Under the pieces are notes generated by a model, which saw only the letters and a program-made list of their open reading frames with translations, made no database searches and had not been told where the DNA came from. Below are positions 34,558 to 43,449 of a stretch of 64,000 nt of DNA, piece after piece (position 1 is the first letter of the stretch; each line of letters starts with the position of its first letter). The stretch lies in contig DASZTO010000097.1 in assembly GCA_035548175.1 (NCBI GenBank), forward strand, positions 62,001 through 126,000. Reading direction: 5' to 3'. The DNA comes from CALCHA01 sp035548175 (GTDB taxonomy: Bacteria; Planctomycetota; Phycisphaerae; WQYP01). Both the position numbers and the translations under genes were made by a program.

Positions 34558-37500
34558 ATGCTGAAACGAGTCGCTCTTTTTGTCATCGGCCTGATGGTCG
34601 CGGTGGGTGCGCTGCTGCTGTATGAGTATTTCAGCGGCGCGAGCATCAACGGGACGCGGGTGGAGTCCCATTCGACGGCCTCGACGGGGCCGCGGGAGGA
34701 CCAGCCGTTCGTTTACGAAGGCCGGCGTCCGGAGAATGCGGACCTGGAATACGTGCTGACGGCCAAGAAGTTCACGGCGGCGACGGCGGCGGATGGCACG
34801 ACGATACCTGGGGAATTTCTGCTGACGGAGCCGTCGGCGCGGTATTACACGACGGACGGGCGGCTGGTGACGATTCGTGGGGATTCGGGGGTGGTGTTCG
34901 TGGACACGGTGGCGAGCGGGCCTGGGGGGACCAAGACGAAATTCGTACCGCGTGGCGGGCGGCTGTCGGGGCACGTGACGCTGACATTTGGTCCCCAGGA
35001 TGCGGACACGAATGCGGCGTCGGCGGCGAGCACGATCCGGGTGAAGCTGGCCAAGGACCTGGTGTTCGACAACGTGGCGCGGCAACTGCAGAGCGACGGG
35101 GACATCAGCGTGCGCTCGAACCAGGTGGCCTTTGACGGATCGGACGTGATGATCGCGTTCAATCCGGATCAGAAGCGGCTGGAGTATTTCCGGATCAACA
35201 AAGGCAACAAGATCATTCTGCATGATGTGGATCCGGAGACGTTGGCGCTCAGCGATACGGCGGTCACGAAAGGCGGGGAGGCGAGGGGCGGCGCGACGCA
35301 AGCGGCGACGGCCCCGGCGGCGGCGGGCGCAGGTGCGGCGACGGGTCCGGCGACGGGTCTGGCGACGGCGCCTGCGATGGCGGCGGCGAGCGAACCGGGT
35401 AAAGAGCCGGGGAAGGAAGCGGGAAAAGTATCGAGCACGCCGACGACGTACAAACTGGCATTCGGGCAGAACGTGTCGGCGACGATGGGTCAGCGGACGC
35501 TGACCAGCGATCAGTTGTTCGTGCTGTTCATGGCGGCGGCGCAGGATGTGACGCAGAAGCCCAAGCCGGTAGCGGTGAGCGATCATGCGGCAGCGGCGGA
35601 GGGCCAGGCGGCGGGGACGGGGAACGGGACGGCGTCCAGTGAGCCTGCGACCCAGGGTGCCGAAGCGGCTGCGACCGAGCCGCTGCCCAAGGCGACCACG
35701 TCGGATCTGGTGATTACCTGGACGGGGCCGATGGAAATGCGTCCGGCGGGCCCTGACGATCTGAAGCTGCAAGGGCCGAAGGACAAGGCTCTGGAGGCGG
35801 TGGGGACGGCGGAGCGTCCGGTGGTGATGCACGATGCGACGCGGACGGTGACGGCGGGTCGGCTGTGGGTGCATGCGGCGGAGCGGCGGCTGGAAATTGA
35901 GCCGGGGGAGTTGGGGCAGGTGCGGATGGCCGACACGGCGGGCGGGAGCGGGACGTGCCAGAAGGTGTCGTACGATCGGAATACGAACCATCTGACGCTA
36001 CGGGGGCCGGGGGTGATCGATGTGCCGCAGACGTTGCTGAGGAAGTCAGCGTCGGCGGGGGGTAAGCCGCTGGAAATCACGTGGCAGACGAGCCTGGATC
36101 TGGACCTGATGGACGTGCCGGATGCGAAGAAACCGGGCAAGAGCGGGACGATGCCGGCGGTGCGTCGAGCGATCCTGGCGGGCGGGGCGAAGATCGACGA
36201 TCCGACGTTCCAGCTTTCGGCGGATACGATTGATGCGCTGATCGCCAATACCACCGATGCGATCAACCCGCAGACGCTGGAGCATCTGCTGGCGACGGGC
36301 AACGTGACGGTAAAGTCGGCGCGCAGCGGCGGCAGAAACGGGCAGGCGGCGCCGGAGCCGGACGGGATCAACGGGCAGCGGCTGGAGCTGCTGACGGCGG
36401 TGCCGGGCGATGGGCGGAGCAAAGCTCCAGTGCCGACGCGGCTGCTGGTGGATGGGGACGTGATGGCGTGGAGCTATCGCACGGAAAAGGAGAGCGGCGG
36501 GGCGGCTGGTTCGAGCAAGGCGAAGGGGCCTGGCAAGGAGACGATTTACGGGCAGCATCTGGACATCGCGCTATCGGCGAAGCCCAAGAGCAGCGACACG
36601 GGCGAGGCGATGGCCGGGGGCGTGGGGCTGGGGGATTATCAGGCGACATCCTTCACGGCGGACGGCGGGAACACCGATCGAGGGGTGAAGGTGGAGCTGG
36701 AGAACTATGCGTCGCAGTTGATCACGGCGACGGCGCACGTGCTGCACGCCACGCCGCTGGATAATCGGGCGACGCTGGAGGGCGCGGCGGGGAATCCGGC
36801 GCGGGTGGCGTTTGCGGAGAACGCGATTTCGGGCGAGAAGATTCTGCTGGATCAGAACAAGAAGACCTTTGAGATACCAGGCGCGGGGGAGTTTTTGTTC
36901 ACGCTGCCGGCGAGCAAGGAGCGCAAGGAGCCCGCGCCGATGCGCGTGACCTGGTCGGATCGGATGCTGTTCGACAGCGATGCACTGCTGGCGACGTTCG
37001 ACGGCAACACGGTGGCGCGGATGCTTTCGGTGAAGACGGCGGACAGCAGCCAGCTCACGGCGGATCATTTGCGAGTGCGGCTGAAGCACGAGAAACCCAT
37101 GGCAACACCGGGCACGGCGACCGCGCCGGGGGAGTCAGACCTGGCGAACCTGGCGGGCTCTTCGGACCTGACGCTGGACACGATCGACGCCGACGGAAAG
37201 GTCGTCGCCAGCGGCAGCCAGACCGGACCGGACGGGAAGGTGCTGACGCAGATGCTGCTGGAGACCGAGAAGCTGACCTACGCGGATGAAACGCACCAGC
37301 TGACGATCCCGGTGCCAGGCAAGATGCTGCTCATCGACAATCGGCCTGAGAAGGAGAAGGCGGCGAGCGCGGGGGCTGGGGGAGGCCCAGCGGGGATGGC
37401 GGGCGGCAACGGCGCGCGCGGGCAGACGGCGTTCAAGTGGGATGGCAAGCTGGTGTACAACCAGCATGACAACACGGTGGAACTGACGAAGAATGTGCAG

Positions 37501-37920
37501 ATGGTGCATCGGCCGGCGAAAGCGATCCGGTTGACCAGCGATGCGGCGAGTTCGCTGGTGGACCTGGAGACGCAGCATCTGGTGGCGAAGCTGTCGCAGC
37601 CAAAGGATTTGGGCAACGCGACGGAGCTGGCGAGTCCCGTGGGCGTGGGGGCGGGCGGGAACCAGCAGTTGGAGAGCGTGCGGGCCGATGGCGGGGCGAC
37701 GCTGACGCTGGACAACAAGCAGGAGCTGCGGACGGATGTGCTGAGCTATGACAACCTGACGAACATCGCCACGGCGACGAGCACTGGGAGCAATCCGGGG
37801 ACGTACACGGATCCGGACAAGCAGCAGTTGCTGCATTTCTCGTCGCTGAAATGGGATATGCATAACAACGCGGTCACGACGAGCAACCTGGGCGGGAACC
37901 TTCAGCTGGCCCCGTATTGA
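34558..37920 (+). CDS. Very long LptC/LptA (OstA)-like LPS transport protein
   Basis: A 1120-residue protein. One N-terminal membrane helix (about 6-26, LKRVALFVIGLMVAVGALLL) is followed by a periplasmic region of repeated beta segments. Examples are LVFDNVARQLQSDGDISVRS, ISGEKILLDQNKKTFEIPGA and KLVYNQHDNTVELTKNVQMV, the OstA/LptA pattern of strands alternating 'X-V-x-G-x-V' elements. Ala/Thr/Gly-rich linkers lie at about 240-300 and 350-400. In known systems LptC and LptA form a beta-jellyroll bridge carrying LPS from the inner to outer membrane. This protein is several times longer than either, as if many jellyroll units were joined. Its place after kdsC supports the LPS role. No lptB is adjacent. 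Confidence 0.75.
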   Translation: MLKRVALFVIGLMVAVGALLLYEYFSGASINGTRVESHSTASTGPREDQPFVYEGRRPENADLEYVLTAKKFTAATAADGTTIPGEFLLTEPSARYYTTDGRLVTIRGDSGVVFVDTVASGPGGTKTKFVPRGGRLSGHVTLTFGPQDADTNAASAASTIRVKLAKDLVFDNVARQLQSDGDISVRSNQVAFDGSDVMIAFNPDQKRLEYFRINKGNKIILHDVDPETLALSDTAVTKGGEARGGATQAATAPAAAGAGAATGPATGLATAPAMAAASEPGKEPGKEAGKVSSTPTTYKLAFGQNVSATMGQRTLTSDQLFVLFMAAAQDVTQKPKPVAVSDHAAAAEGQAAGTGNGTASSEPATQGAEAAATEPLPKATTSDLVITWTGPMEMRPAGPDDLKLQGPKDKALEAVGTAERPVVMHDATRTVTAGRLWVHAAERRLEIEPGELGQVRMADTAGGSGTCQKVSYDRNTNHLTLRGPGVIDVPQTLLRKSASAGGKPLEITWQTSLDLDLMDVPDAKKPGKSGTMPAVRRAILAGGAKIDDPTFQLSADTIDALIANTTDAINPQTLEHLLATGNVTVKSARSGGRNGQAAPEPDGINGQRLELLTAVPGDGRSKAPVPTRLLVDGDVMAWSYRTEKESGGAAGSSKAKGPGKETIYGQHLDIALSAKPKSSDTGEAMAGGVGLGDYQATSFTADGGNTDRGVKVELENYASQLITATAHVLHATPLDNRATLEGAAGNPARVAFAENAISGEKILLDQNKKTFEIPGAGEFLFTLPASKERKEPAPMRVTWSDRMLFDSDALLATFDGNTVARMLSVKTADSSQLTADHLRVRLKHEKPMATPGTATAPGESDLANLAGSSDLTLDTIDADGKVVASGSQTGPDGKVLTQMLLETEKLTYADETHQLTIPVPGKMLLIDNRPEKEKAASAGAGGGPAGMAGGNGARGQTAFKWDGKLVYNQHDNTVELTKNVQMVHRPAKAIRLTSDAASSLVDLETQHLVAKLSQPKDLGNATELASPVGVGAGGNQQLESVRADGGATLTLDNKQELRTDVLSYDNLTNIATATSTGSNPGTYTDPDKQQLLHFSSLKWDMHNNAVTTSNLGGNLQLAPY

Positions 37921-38127
37921 TCGGTGGGGGCTGATTTTCATCGCATTTATGAAGATTTGGGCGTGGGGGGGGAGTGGGGTGGCGGTGCGGGGTTTCGTGA
38001 TTGTCTTCACATTTCGGATTATTTGCGGGTTGCAAACTATTTTGACGCGGTATTGTCTGAGCACGTAGGTGAGGCCGATCGCCCGGTTCAGCCCGGCGGA
38101 TTTCACCGATCTTCGTGGAGTTCAGTC

Positions 38128-38526
38128 ATGATGACGATCCTTGGAAATCTTGTGGGTAAAACGAAAGTTCTTGGCTTGGCGGGAGTTGCGGCGGGTGCGT
38201 TGGCGCTGGCCCCGAAGACTGCCAGCGCCCACGACCGGTTCAGCTTGGGTATCACGATCGGTGCGCCGGCCCCGGTGTATGTCGCACCGGCACAGCCCGT
38301 GTATGTTCCCGCTCCCGTGTACACGCCCGCCCCTGTGTACGCTCCTGCATATGCCCCGGCTCCCGTGTACACGCCGGCGCCCGTGTGCCAACCGGCTTAT
38401 AGCGCCCCGATTGTGGTGACGGCCCCCGTGTGCCCGCCGCCGATCGTGGTGGCGCAGCCGCGGTATTTTGAACGTCGCCCGGTGTTCTCCGGCGGCTGGC
38501 ATCATGGCTGGGACCGTCGTCGGTAA
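38128..38526 (+). CDS. Secreted Pro/Tyr/Val repeat protein
   Basis: A 132-residue protein with a signal peptide ending ...APKTASA, then HDRFSLGITIG and about ten PVYxPA-type repeats (PVYVAPAQ, PVYTPAPVYAPAYAP), a short Cys-containing stretch and an Arg/His-rich end YFERRPVFSGGWHHGWDRRR. It is probably a surface or periplasmic structural protein. Function is unknown. The start has GTGGAG upstream, and a very strong terminator follows, so it is a single-gene transcript. Confidence 0.75.
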   Translation: MMTILGNLVGKTKVLGLAGVAAGALALAPKTASAHDRFSLGITIGAPAPVYVAPAQPVYVPAPVYTPAPVYAPAYAPAPVYTPAPVCQPAYSAPIVVTAPVCPPPIVVAQPRYFERRPVFSGGWHHGWDRRR

Positions 38527-38590
38527 GGCTCTGGAGGCGGAAGGATCGGCAAGGGGGGTGGATGGGGGGGGCCAAGCTTCTACCTAACGG

Positions 38591-38634
38591 CGCGGCGGCG
38601 CGGTGAGCAGTCACCGGCCGCCGCGATTTTTTTT
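38591..38634 (+). terminator. Rho-independent terminator
   Basis: A GC-rich stem (38591-38606 with 38611-38625, one bulged base) and four-base loop are followed by A and eight T. It terminates the PVYxPA-repeat gene. Confidence 0.9.
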
Positions 38635-38700
38635 GCGGGCCGGCGAACGGAGGATGCCACACGGCGTAAGAGAAGGGGAACCTGAGAGGGAGGCGTGCTG

Positions 38701-39474
38701 ATGTGGTGGCCGGAGATCGTGGTGGCGGTGGTGATCGGAACGGCGGTGTGGCGGTGGGCGCGGCGAGTGGATCGGGGATGGGCGGCGGTGTTTGGGGTGG
38801 GGCTGGCGGTGGTGGGGGCGGTGCTGATCGGGCGGCGGGTGAGCGGGGCCAGCGCGTGGTTGTGGTGGCTGATTGATGCGCGGGTGAATCCGCTGGTGAT
38901 GGCGGCGGCGGTGCCGGCGATGATGGGGCCGCTGGTGCGGCGGCTTCCGGCGGGGCGGCAGCGGGCGGTGGTGATGGGGGCGATGGTGGTGATGGGGGTT
39001 TATTACAGCGTGTTACCCGGGGTGATGCCGATGGCGGCGCGGGCGGCGGTGCGCGGCGGTCGTACGGTGATCGATTCCAACGGGGTGTGTTTGCAGACGC
39101 ATGATTTCACGTGCGGGCCGGCGTCGATGGTGACCTGTTTGCGGGAGCTGGAGATTCCGGCGGAGGAAGGGGAGGTGGCGGAAGTGGCGCGGTGCGGGCC
39201 GGCGGTGGGGACGGATCCGGGCGTGCTGGCGGATGCGGTGGCGGCGCGCTATGGCGTGGGAGCGCGGTCGGTGACGTTGCGGGATGTGCGTGCGGTGCGG
39301 GCGCCGGCGGTGATGGAGATCAGCGTGGGGCTGGGGTTGGGGCATTATGTGGCGGTGATGGCCTGCGATGGCGAGCGGATGCGGATCGGTGATCCGGAGG
39401 TCGGGGCGGTGTGGATGTCGATGAGAGAAATGCAGGAGGAGTGGACGGGGCGGGTGGTGGAGGTTTGGAAATAG
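38701..39474 (+). CDS. Membrane protein with C39-like cysteine peptidase domain
   Basis: A 257-residue protein. Three to four membrane helices (about 5-20, 28-45, 62-78, 88-106) precede a soluble domain with CLQTHDFTCGPASMVTCLRE. In the C39 bacteriocin-peptidase fold this gives oxyanion Gln 132 and nucleophile Cys 138, with His 215 in LGHYVAVM and Asp 231 in IGDPEVG completing the triad. The peptidase may cleave leader peptides or membrane substrates at the outer face. No ABC transporter or leader-peptide gene is next to it. ATG 38701 is preferred to GTG 38695 because GAGGGAGG is then seven bases upstream. Confidence 0.82.
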   Translation: MWWPEIVVAVVIGTAVWRWARRVDRGWAAVFGVGLAVVGAVLIGRRVSGASAWLWWLIDARVNPLVMAAAVPAMMGPLVRRLPAGRQRAVVMGAMVVMGVYYSVLPGVMPMAARAAVRGGRTVIDSNGVCLQTHDFTCGPASMVTCLRELEIPAEEGEVAEVARCGPAVGTDPGVLADAVAARYGVGARSVTLRDVRAVRAPAVMEISVGLGLGHYVAVMACDGERMRIGDPEVGAVWMSMREMQEEWTGRVVEVWK

Positions 39475-39501
39475 AAAAATTGGGGGCAGGGTTCAACGGG
39501 T

Positions 39502-40038
39502 TCAATTCGGGGGCGGTTGCGTGGGTGGTGCGGAGAGGGAGACTTGCCAGTTTTGCAGGAGGGTGACGAAGGAGGCGATCGGGTGGATGACCGGGCGCTG
39601 GGCCTGAAGGTGTTGGAGCGCCACATCGGCGGACCAGTGGTGTTCGCGCATGAGGTAGGCGGTGATGACCATGGCGCTGCGGCTGCGGCCGGCGTTGCAA
39701 TGGACGAAAACTGTGCGGCCGGCGGCGCGCTGGGCGGCGATAAAATCGACTTGGGTGCGGAGCCAGTCGAGCGAGGGGGCGGGAGCGGCGTCGGGAATGG
39801 GGGACCATTGGTAGATGTCGGTGCGGTAGGCGTCGTCACGTTCGCAAAGGTTGAGGGTGGCGGTGGTTTGAGGCGGAGGGGCGGGGGTGCGGCCGCCAAT
39901 GTAGAGGCAGGGTTCGACGAGGGTGGCGTTGAGGGGCGCGGCGGGGGGCTGCGCGAGGGTGATAAGCAGCGTGCCCGTGAGCGCGGCGAGCAGGGTGGCA
40001 AGAAACGCCGTTGTGAGAATGCGTTCACGCGCGGTCAT
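39502..40038 (-). CDS. Dual-specificity phosphatase-like protein, membrane-anchored
   Basis: A 178-residue protein with an N-terminal helix (about 9-29) and a protein-tyrosine-phosphatase-like domain. The P-loop HCNAGRSRS has nucleophile Cys 114 and Arg 120, and PIPD (Asp 83) may be the general acid. The domain probably faces the periplasm or the cytoplasm depending on topology, which cannot be decided here. It overlaps the upstream gene by ATGA (40035-40038), as that gene may overlap the P450, so the three look translationally coupled. Confidence 0.85.
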   Translation of the reverse strand: MTARERILTTAFLATLLAALTGTLLITLAQPPAAPLNATLVEPCLYIGGRTPAPPPQTTATLNLCERDDAYRTDIYQWSPIPDAAPAPSLDWLRTQVDFIAAQRAAGRTVFVHCNAGRSRSAMVITAYLMREHHWSADVALQHLQAQRPVIHPIASFVTLLQNWQVSLSAPPTQPPPN

Positions 40039-40622
40039 GGGGTTGCTGTGGTTTCGGGGACAGGAACGGGCGATGCCGGGGTGGCCCAGGGGTTGTAGTG
40101 ATCATCCTCGTGGGGGAGAGAGGCGTTGAGGGGGATTTCGTGAAGGGCGAAGAGGCGGATGCCGGAGAGATTGTCGGCGCGCCACTGCCACTGGAAACGG
40201 AGGAAACGTCGGGAGTTAGCGCTGGGGCGGATTTCCATGTAGTCGCCGGGTTCGGGACCGTTGGGTGTCGGCGGCACGCGGATGGTGCGTTCGGGGATGA
40301 TCGTGAAGAGGCTCATGAAGAAGGCGATGGGGGCGTCGATGTGTTGGAAAAGTTGATTGTCGATCTCCAGCCACACGTGCATGGGGGTTCCGGACGCGAG
40401 CAAGTTGAGGGGAAAGCTGAGGCGTGGCGGTGGTGGGTCGGTGTCGTTGGGATCTCGATCGGGAGGCGCATCGGGTCGGAAGCCGAAGAGCACCGAGTTG
40501 GCGTTCGCACCAAGGGCAAGCTCCAACATTGTGATCAAGAGACGGGCGAAGAGGTCGTCGATGCCGAAGTCGGCGACACGCTTCCGCGGCGGAGGGATCG
40601 AACGTTTGCGGAGTCGAAACAT
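40035..40622 (-). CDS. Protein of unknown function between P450 and phosphatase
   Basis: A 195-residue protein, MFRLRKRSIPPPRKRVADFG with later FARLLITMLELALGANANSV, PMHVWLEIDNQLFQHIDAPI and RRFLRFQWQWRADNLSG. I do not recognise it. The first 25 residues are basic. A start at ATG 40700 would overlap the P450 stop by ATGA and add 26 residues, but the sequence there looks like a leader, so 40622 is used. It sits in a tight operon with the phosphatase. Confidence 0.6.
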   Translation of the reverse strand: MFRLRKRSIPPPRKRVADFGIDDLFARLLITMLELALGANANSVLFGFRPDAPPDRDPNDTDPPPPRLSFPLNLLASGTPMHVWLEIDNQLFQHIDAPIAFFMSLFTIIPERTIRVPPTPNGPEPGDYMEIRPSANSRRFLRFQWQWRADNLSGIRLFALHEIPLNASLPHEDDHYNPWATPASPVPVPETTATP

Positions 40623-40696
40623 GGTTCTCGCCGTTTCGGAATGTGCCTTTATTGTAACACGAGGGAGAACCGCTGGGCAGAATTGGCTCTGATAGC

Positions 40697-42097
40697 TCAT
40701 CGCGGGGTGACCTCCAGCAGGATCGGCGTGGCGGGGCGGAGGGTGATGGCGGGGTGGAGTTTGAGGGGTGGGGATTTTTGGGAGAGGGTGAAGCGGAAGT
40801 GTTGGAGCAAGGTGGGGAGGACGAGTTGCAGTTCGAGCCAGGCGAAGGATTCGCCGATGCAGTTGCGTGGGCCGGTGGAGAAGGGGAGGTAAGCGTGGCG
40901 CGGGTGGGTGGGATTTTGCCAGCGGTCGGGGGTGAAGGCGAGGGGGTTGGGGAAGAAGCGTGGGTCGCGGTGGAGGGTCCATTGGGGGATGAGGAGGGTG
41001 GATTTATTGGGGATGGGGTAGCCGGCGAGGGTGAGGGGGCGCTGGTTTTGGCGGCCGAGGGTCCAGGCGGGGGGATAGAGGCGGAGGGATTCGGCGATGA
41101 CGTTGTGCGTGTAGGGGAGGGCGGGCAAATCGGCGATGGCGGGGGGGCGTTGGGCGAGGACGGTGCGGATTTCAGCGGCGAGTTTTTGCTGCTCGTCGGG
41201 ATGGGTGGCGAGGAGAAAGAGCGTGAAGGTGAAGGCGTTGGCGGTGGTTTCGTGGCCGGCGGTGAGGAGGGTGATGGCCTGATCGCGGAGTTGCTGATCG
41301 GTGAGGCGGGTGGCGGCTTTGGCGGCGTGGGGGCATTCGGCGTCGGTGGCGGCGATGAGGGTGGAGAGCAAGTCCTGAGTGCTGAGTTCTGAGTGCTGAG
41401 TTTTGCGATTGGCGATGAGGCGGTCGATGAGGGTGAAGAGATCCGTGCGGGCTTTTTCGATGTGGCGGGTGGAGGGCAGGGGGAGGGCGTTGAGGAGTTT
41501 GCCCCAGGGGACCACGGTGCGGATGTAATTGGACATGAGGGTGTGCATGGAGCGGCCGACGAGATCGGTGTCGGCGGTGTGGAGCCCGGCGGCGTCGATG
41601 CCGAAGAGGGTTTGCACGGCGATGCGCAGGGTGAGGCGGGTCATGAAGTCGCGGATATCGACGGGGCTTTTCGCGGCGGCGAGTTCCTGGATGGAGCGCT
41701 GTGTGCAGGCGAGGATGTCGGGGGCGTAGGCTTCGACGCGCTTGGCGTGGAAGGCGGGGGTCATGAGGCGGCGCTGGGATTTGTGGGTGTCGCCTTCGGC
41801 GGTGAGGAGGCCGTCGCCGAGGAGGTGTTTGGAGTTCTGGAGGGCGGGGCCTTTGAAGAAGGCATCGGCGTGGGTGAGGAGGACGTCTTTGGCGAGGTCT
41901 GGGTGGTTGATGACGATGTAGGTGGTGCCGAGGGCGCGGAAGGAGGAGATGTCGCCGTATTGCTGGGTGAGTTGTGTGAGGAAGGCGAGGGGATCGCGGC
42001 GGAGGTTGGCGAAGAGGCGGAGGGGGAGGATGGAGCGCGGGCCGGGGGGGAGGGGGAGGGGGCGGGGCTTTGAGGATGGTTTTTTTGTGGTGGGCAT
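40697..42097 (-). CDS. Cytochrome P450
   Basis: A 466-residue bacterial P450. The I-helix oxygen site is TAGHETTANAF, the ExxR pair is AESLR, the PERF-like segment is FTPDRW, and the heme-thiolate loop is FSTGPRNCIGE with Cys 413. It is a monooxygenase of unknown substrate; the N-terminus has no membrane anchor, only a Pro-rich head. No ferredoxin is adjacent. An oddity is a four-unit heptamer repeat (41376-41403) inside the gene that codes for KTQHSELSTQ in the loop before the I helix. Confidence 0.95.
   Translation of the reverse strand: MPTTKKPSSKPRPLPLPPGPRSILPLRLFANLRRDPLAFLTQLTQQYGDISSFRALGTTYIVINHPDLAKDVLLTHADAFFKGPALQNSKHLLGDGLLTAEGDTHKSQRRLMTPAFHAKRVEAYAPDILACTQRSIQELAAAKSPVDIRDFMTRLTLRIAVQTLFGIDAAGLHTADTDLVGRSMHTLMSNYIRTVVPWGKLLNALPLPSTRHIEKARTDLFTLIDRLIANRKTQHSELSTQDLLSTLIAATDAECPHAAKAATRLTDQQLRDQAITLLTAGHETTANAFTFTLFLLATHPDEQQKLAAEIRTVLAQRPPAIADLPALPYTHNVIAESLRLYPPAWTLGRQNQRPLTLAGYPIPNKSTLLIPQWTLHRDPRFFPNPLAFTPDRWQNPTHPRHAYLPFSTGPRNCIGESFAWLELQLVLPTLLQHFRFTLSQKSPPLKLHPAITLRPATPILLEVTPR
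41376..41403. repeat. Heptamer repeat inside the P450 coding region
   Basis: Four units TGAGTGC, TGAGTTC, TGAGTGC, TGAGTTT in a row on the plus strand, read on the minus strand as codons for KTQHSELSTQ. The unit resembles the intergenic AGTCAGT repeats in length and style. Confidence 0.8.
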
Positions 42098-42172
42098 GGG
42101 GGCTCGGGGAGGAGGGTGGTAATTGATAATCGGATTTATGGGATGATAGCGGGCGGTGGGAGGCGGACAAGA

Positions 42173-42595
42173 TCAGGCGGGGAGCCAGAGGTGGGGATGG
42201 GTGGGGTGGACGCGGATGTGGAGGGGTTGGTGGAGGGGGGTGCGGGCGTAGGTTTCGGGAGAGACAGTTTGTTCGGATTCGATGGGGCGGTCGTTGAGGG
42301 TGTAGCGGGCGCGGAGGATGGAGGTGGAGCGGGAGGTTTCGCGCTTGGCGGTGATGGTGGCCTGGAGGGGGAGACCGTGGGTGAAGGTGTAGCGGCGGCG
42401 GGTGGTGCGGAGGCGGAGGAAGAGTTCATAGGCAAGGAGGGCGAGAAGGATGACAGGCACGAAGAGGAAGACGTTGGGGTTGTGATCGACCAGGTACATA
42501 GCGGGGATTGCGAGGAAGAGGGCACAGGCGGCGCCGACGAGCGGGGACCAGCGGGCGAGGCCGGTGAAGGGTTCAGGGATGTCGCGTTGGGGCAT
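42173..42595 (-). CDS. Two-helix membrane protein
   Basis: A 140-residue protein with helices at about 17-36 and 42-60 and a soluble C-terminal domain (YTFTHGLPLQATITAKRETS, then RARYTLNDRPIESEQTV and RVHPTHPHLWLP). The pattern resembles DUF3592-type proteins, but this is not certain. It lies upstream of the P450 on the same strand with a gap of about 75 bases. Nothing indicates its role. Confidence 0.6.
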   Translation of the reverse strand: MPQRDIPEPFTGLARWSPLVGAACALFLAIPAMYLVDHNPNVFLFVPVILLALLAYELFLRLRTTRRRYTFTHGLPLQATITAKRETSRSTSILRARYTLNDRPIESEQTVSPETYARTPLHQPLHIRVHPTHPHLWLPA

Positions 42596-42752
42596 GGGAG
42601 ATTCCGGGGGGAGTCGCGGCAGAAGGCAGGATTAGTCGTGACAAGTGGCTTGGGCAATGGGTCAAGGGTAGGTGAGCATCAGGAAGAGGGCGGCCGCGAT
42701 GAACAGGGCGGAGAAGATGAGGCGAGGCTTTGACAGGCGGCTCCCAATGGCG

Positions 42753-42959
42753 CTAAAGGGGGTTGGTTTGACGGAGTTCAACCGCGGCCTGATGCAGTTG
42801 TTCGAGGGATTGATCTGCCCAAAGGGACTGCTGCCATTGGGTGTAGTCGAAAGGCTCGCGCAGAATAAGGGCAACGAAGCGCTCTGCTTCAACGGTGCCG
42901 AGGGCGGCGACGAGGGCGCGGATGCCTGCGATTTTCAGCTCGGTGTCAGTGGGCATCAT
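42753..42959 (-). CDS. Small partner protein of a PIN-domain toxin
   Basis: A 68-residue protein, MMPTDTELKIAGIRALVAAL and LREPFDYTQWQQSLWADQSL. Small proteins of this kind sit directly after VapC-like PIN genes in the same family and are thought to be the antitoxin or accessory partner. It overlaps the PIN gene stop by ATGA (42956-42959). The partner gene is frameshifted, so this may be an orphan. Confidence 0.65.
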   Translation of the reverse strand: MMPTDTELKIAGIRALVAALGTVEAERFVALILREPFDYTQWQQSLWADQSLEQLHQAAVELRQTNPL

Positions 42960-43398
42960 GGAACCTCAATGAGGAATTGGAGAGGATTCACAACTTTAAC
43001 TTTAATTGTAGCAATTTGTTGAGCCTTCTTTAACACCCGATCGTCGGTGGTGATGAAGTAGCCGCAACCGGCGGCGATCGCGGCGGCGATGTGGAGTGCG
43101 TCCTTGGAGTGAAGCCCGAGGACGGTGAAAGGGGTGGCGGCGGATAGGATTTGTGTCGCGGGTGAGAGATCAATCGTCGCCATGCTTCGCCACGCTGCGA
43201 TAGCGTTTCTACGTTCGGCGAAAGGGTTGGCGCTGTTTTCCAGATCAACCATGAAAGACCACGCCAATTCGAGCGATCCTGTGCGAATGCGGGCTTGGAT
43301 TTCCAGCTTTGCTTCGCTTTCCAGGCGTACCCGAAGCTGCGACTGTCGTCGAATGGCCGATTGAAGGAGCAGTTGTCGAGGTAGACACGCAGTGCCAT
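42956..43398 (-). pseudogene. Frameshifted VapC-like PIN-domain toxin
   Basis: The start MALRVYLDNCSFNRPFDD is the N-terminal strand of a PIN nuclease, with the first acidic residue Asp 8. The frame then breaks: the continuation SQLRVRLESEAKLEIQARIR, then TGSLELAWSFMVDLENSANP and HSKDALHIAAAIAAGCGYFI lies in the next frame. Inserting a single base near 43344 would join them into a normal protein of about 147 residues. So it is a one-base deletion, or a sequencing error. The last part carries the conserved DALH and TTDD motifs. Confidence 0.75.
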
Positions 43399-43449
43399 CG
43401 AGATACTCCGGAAATCAGGTGTACGCCGGTCAGGGGCGTGGGGGGGATT

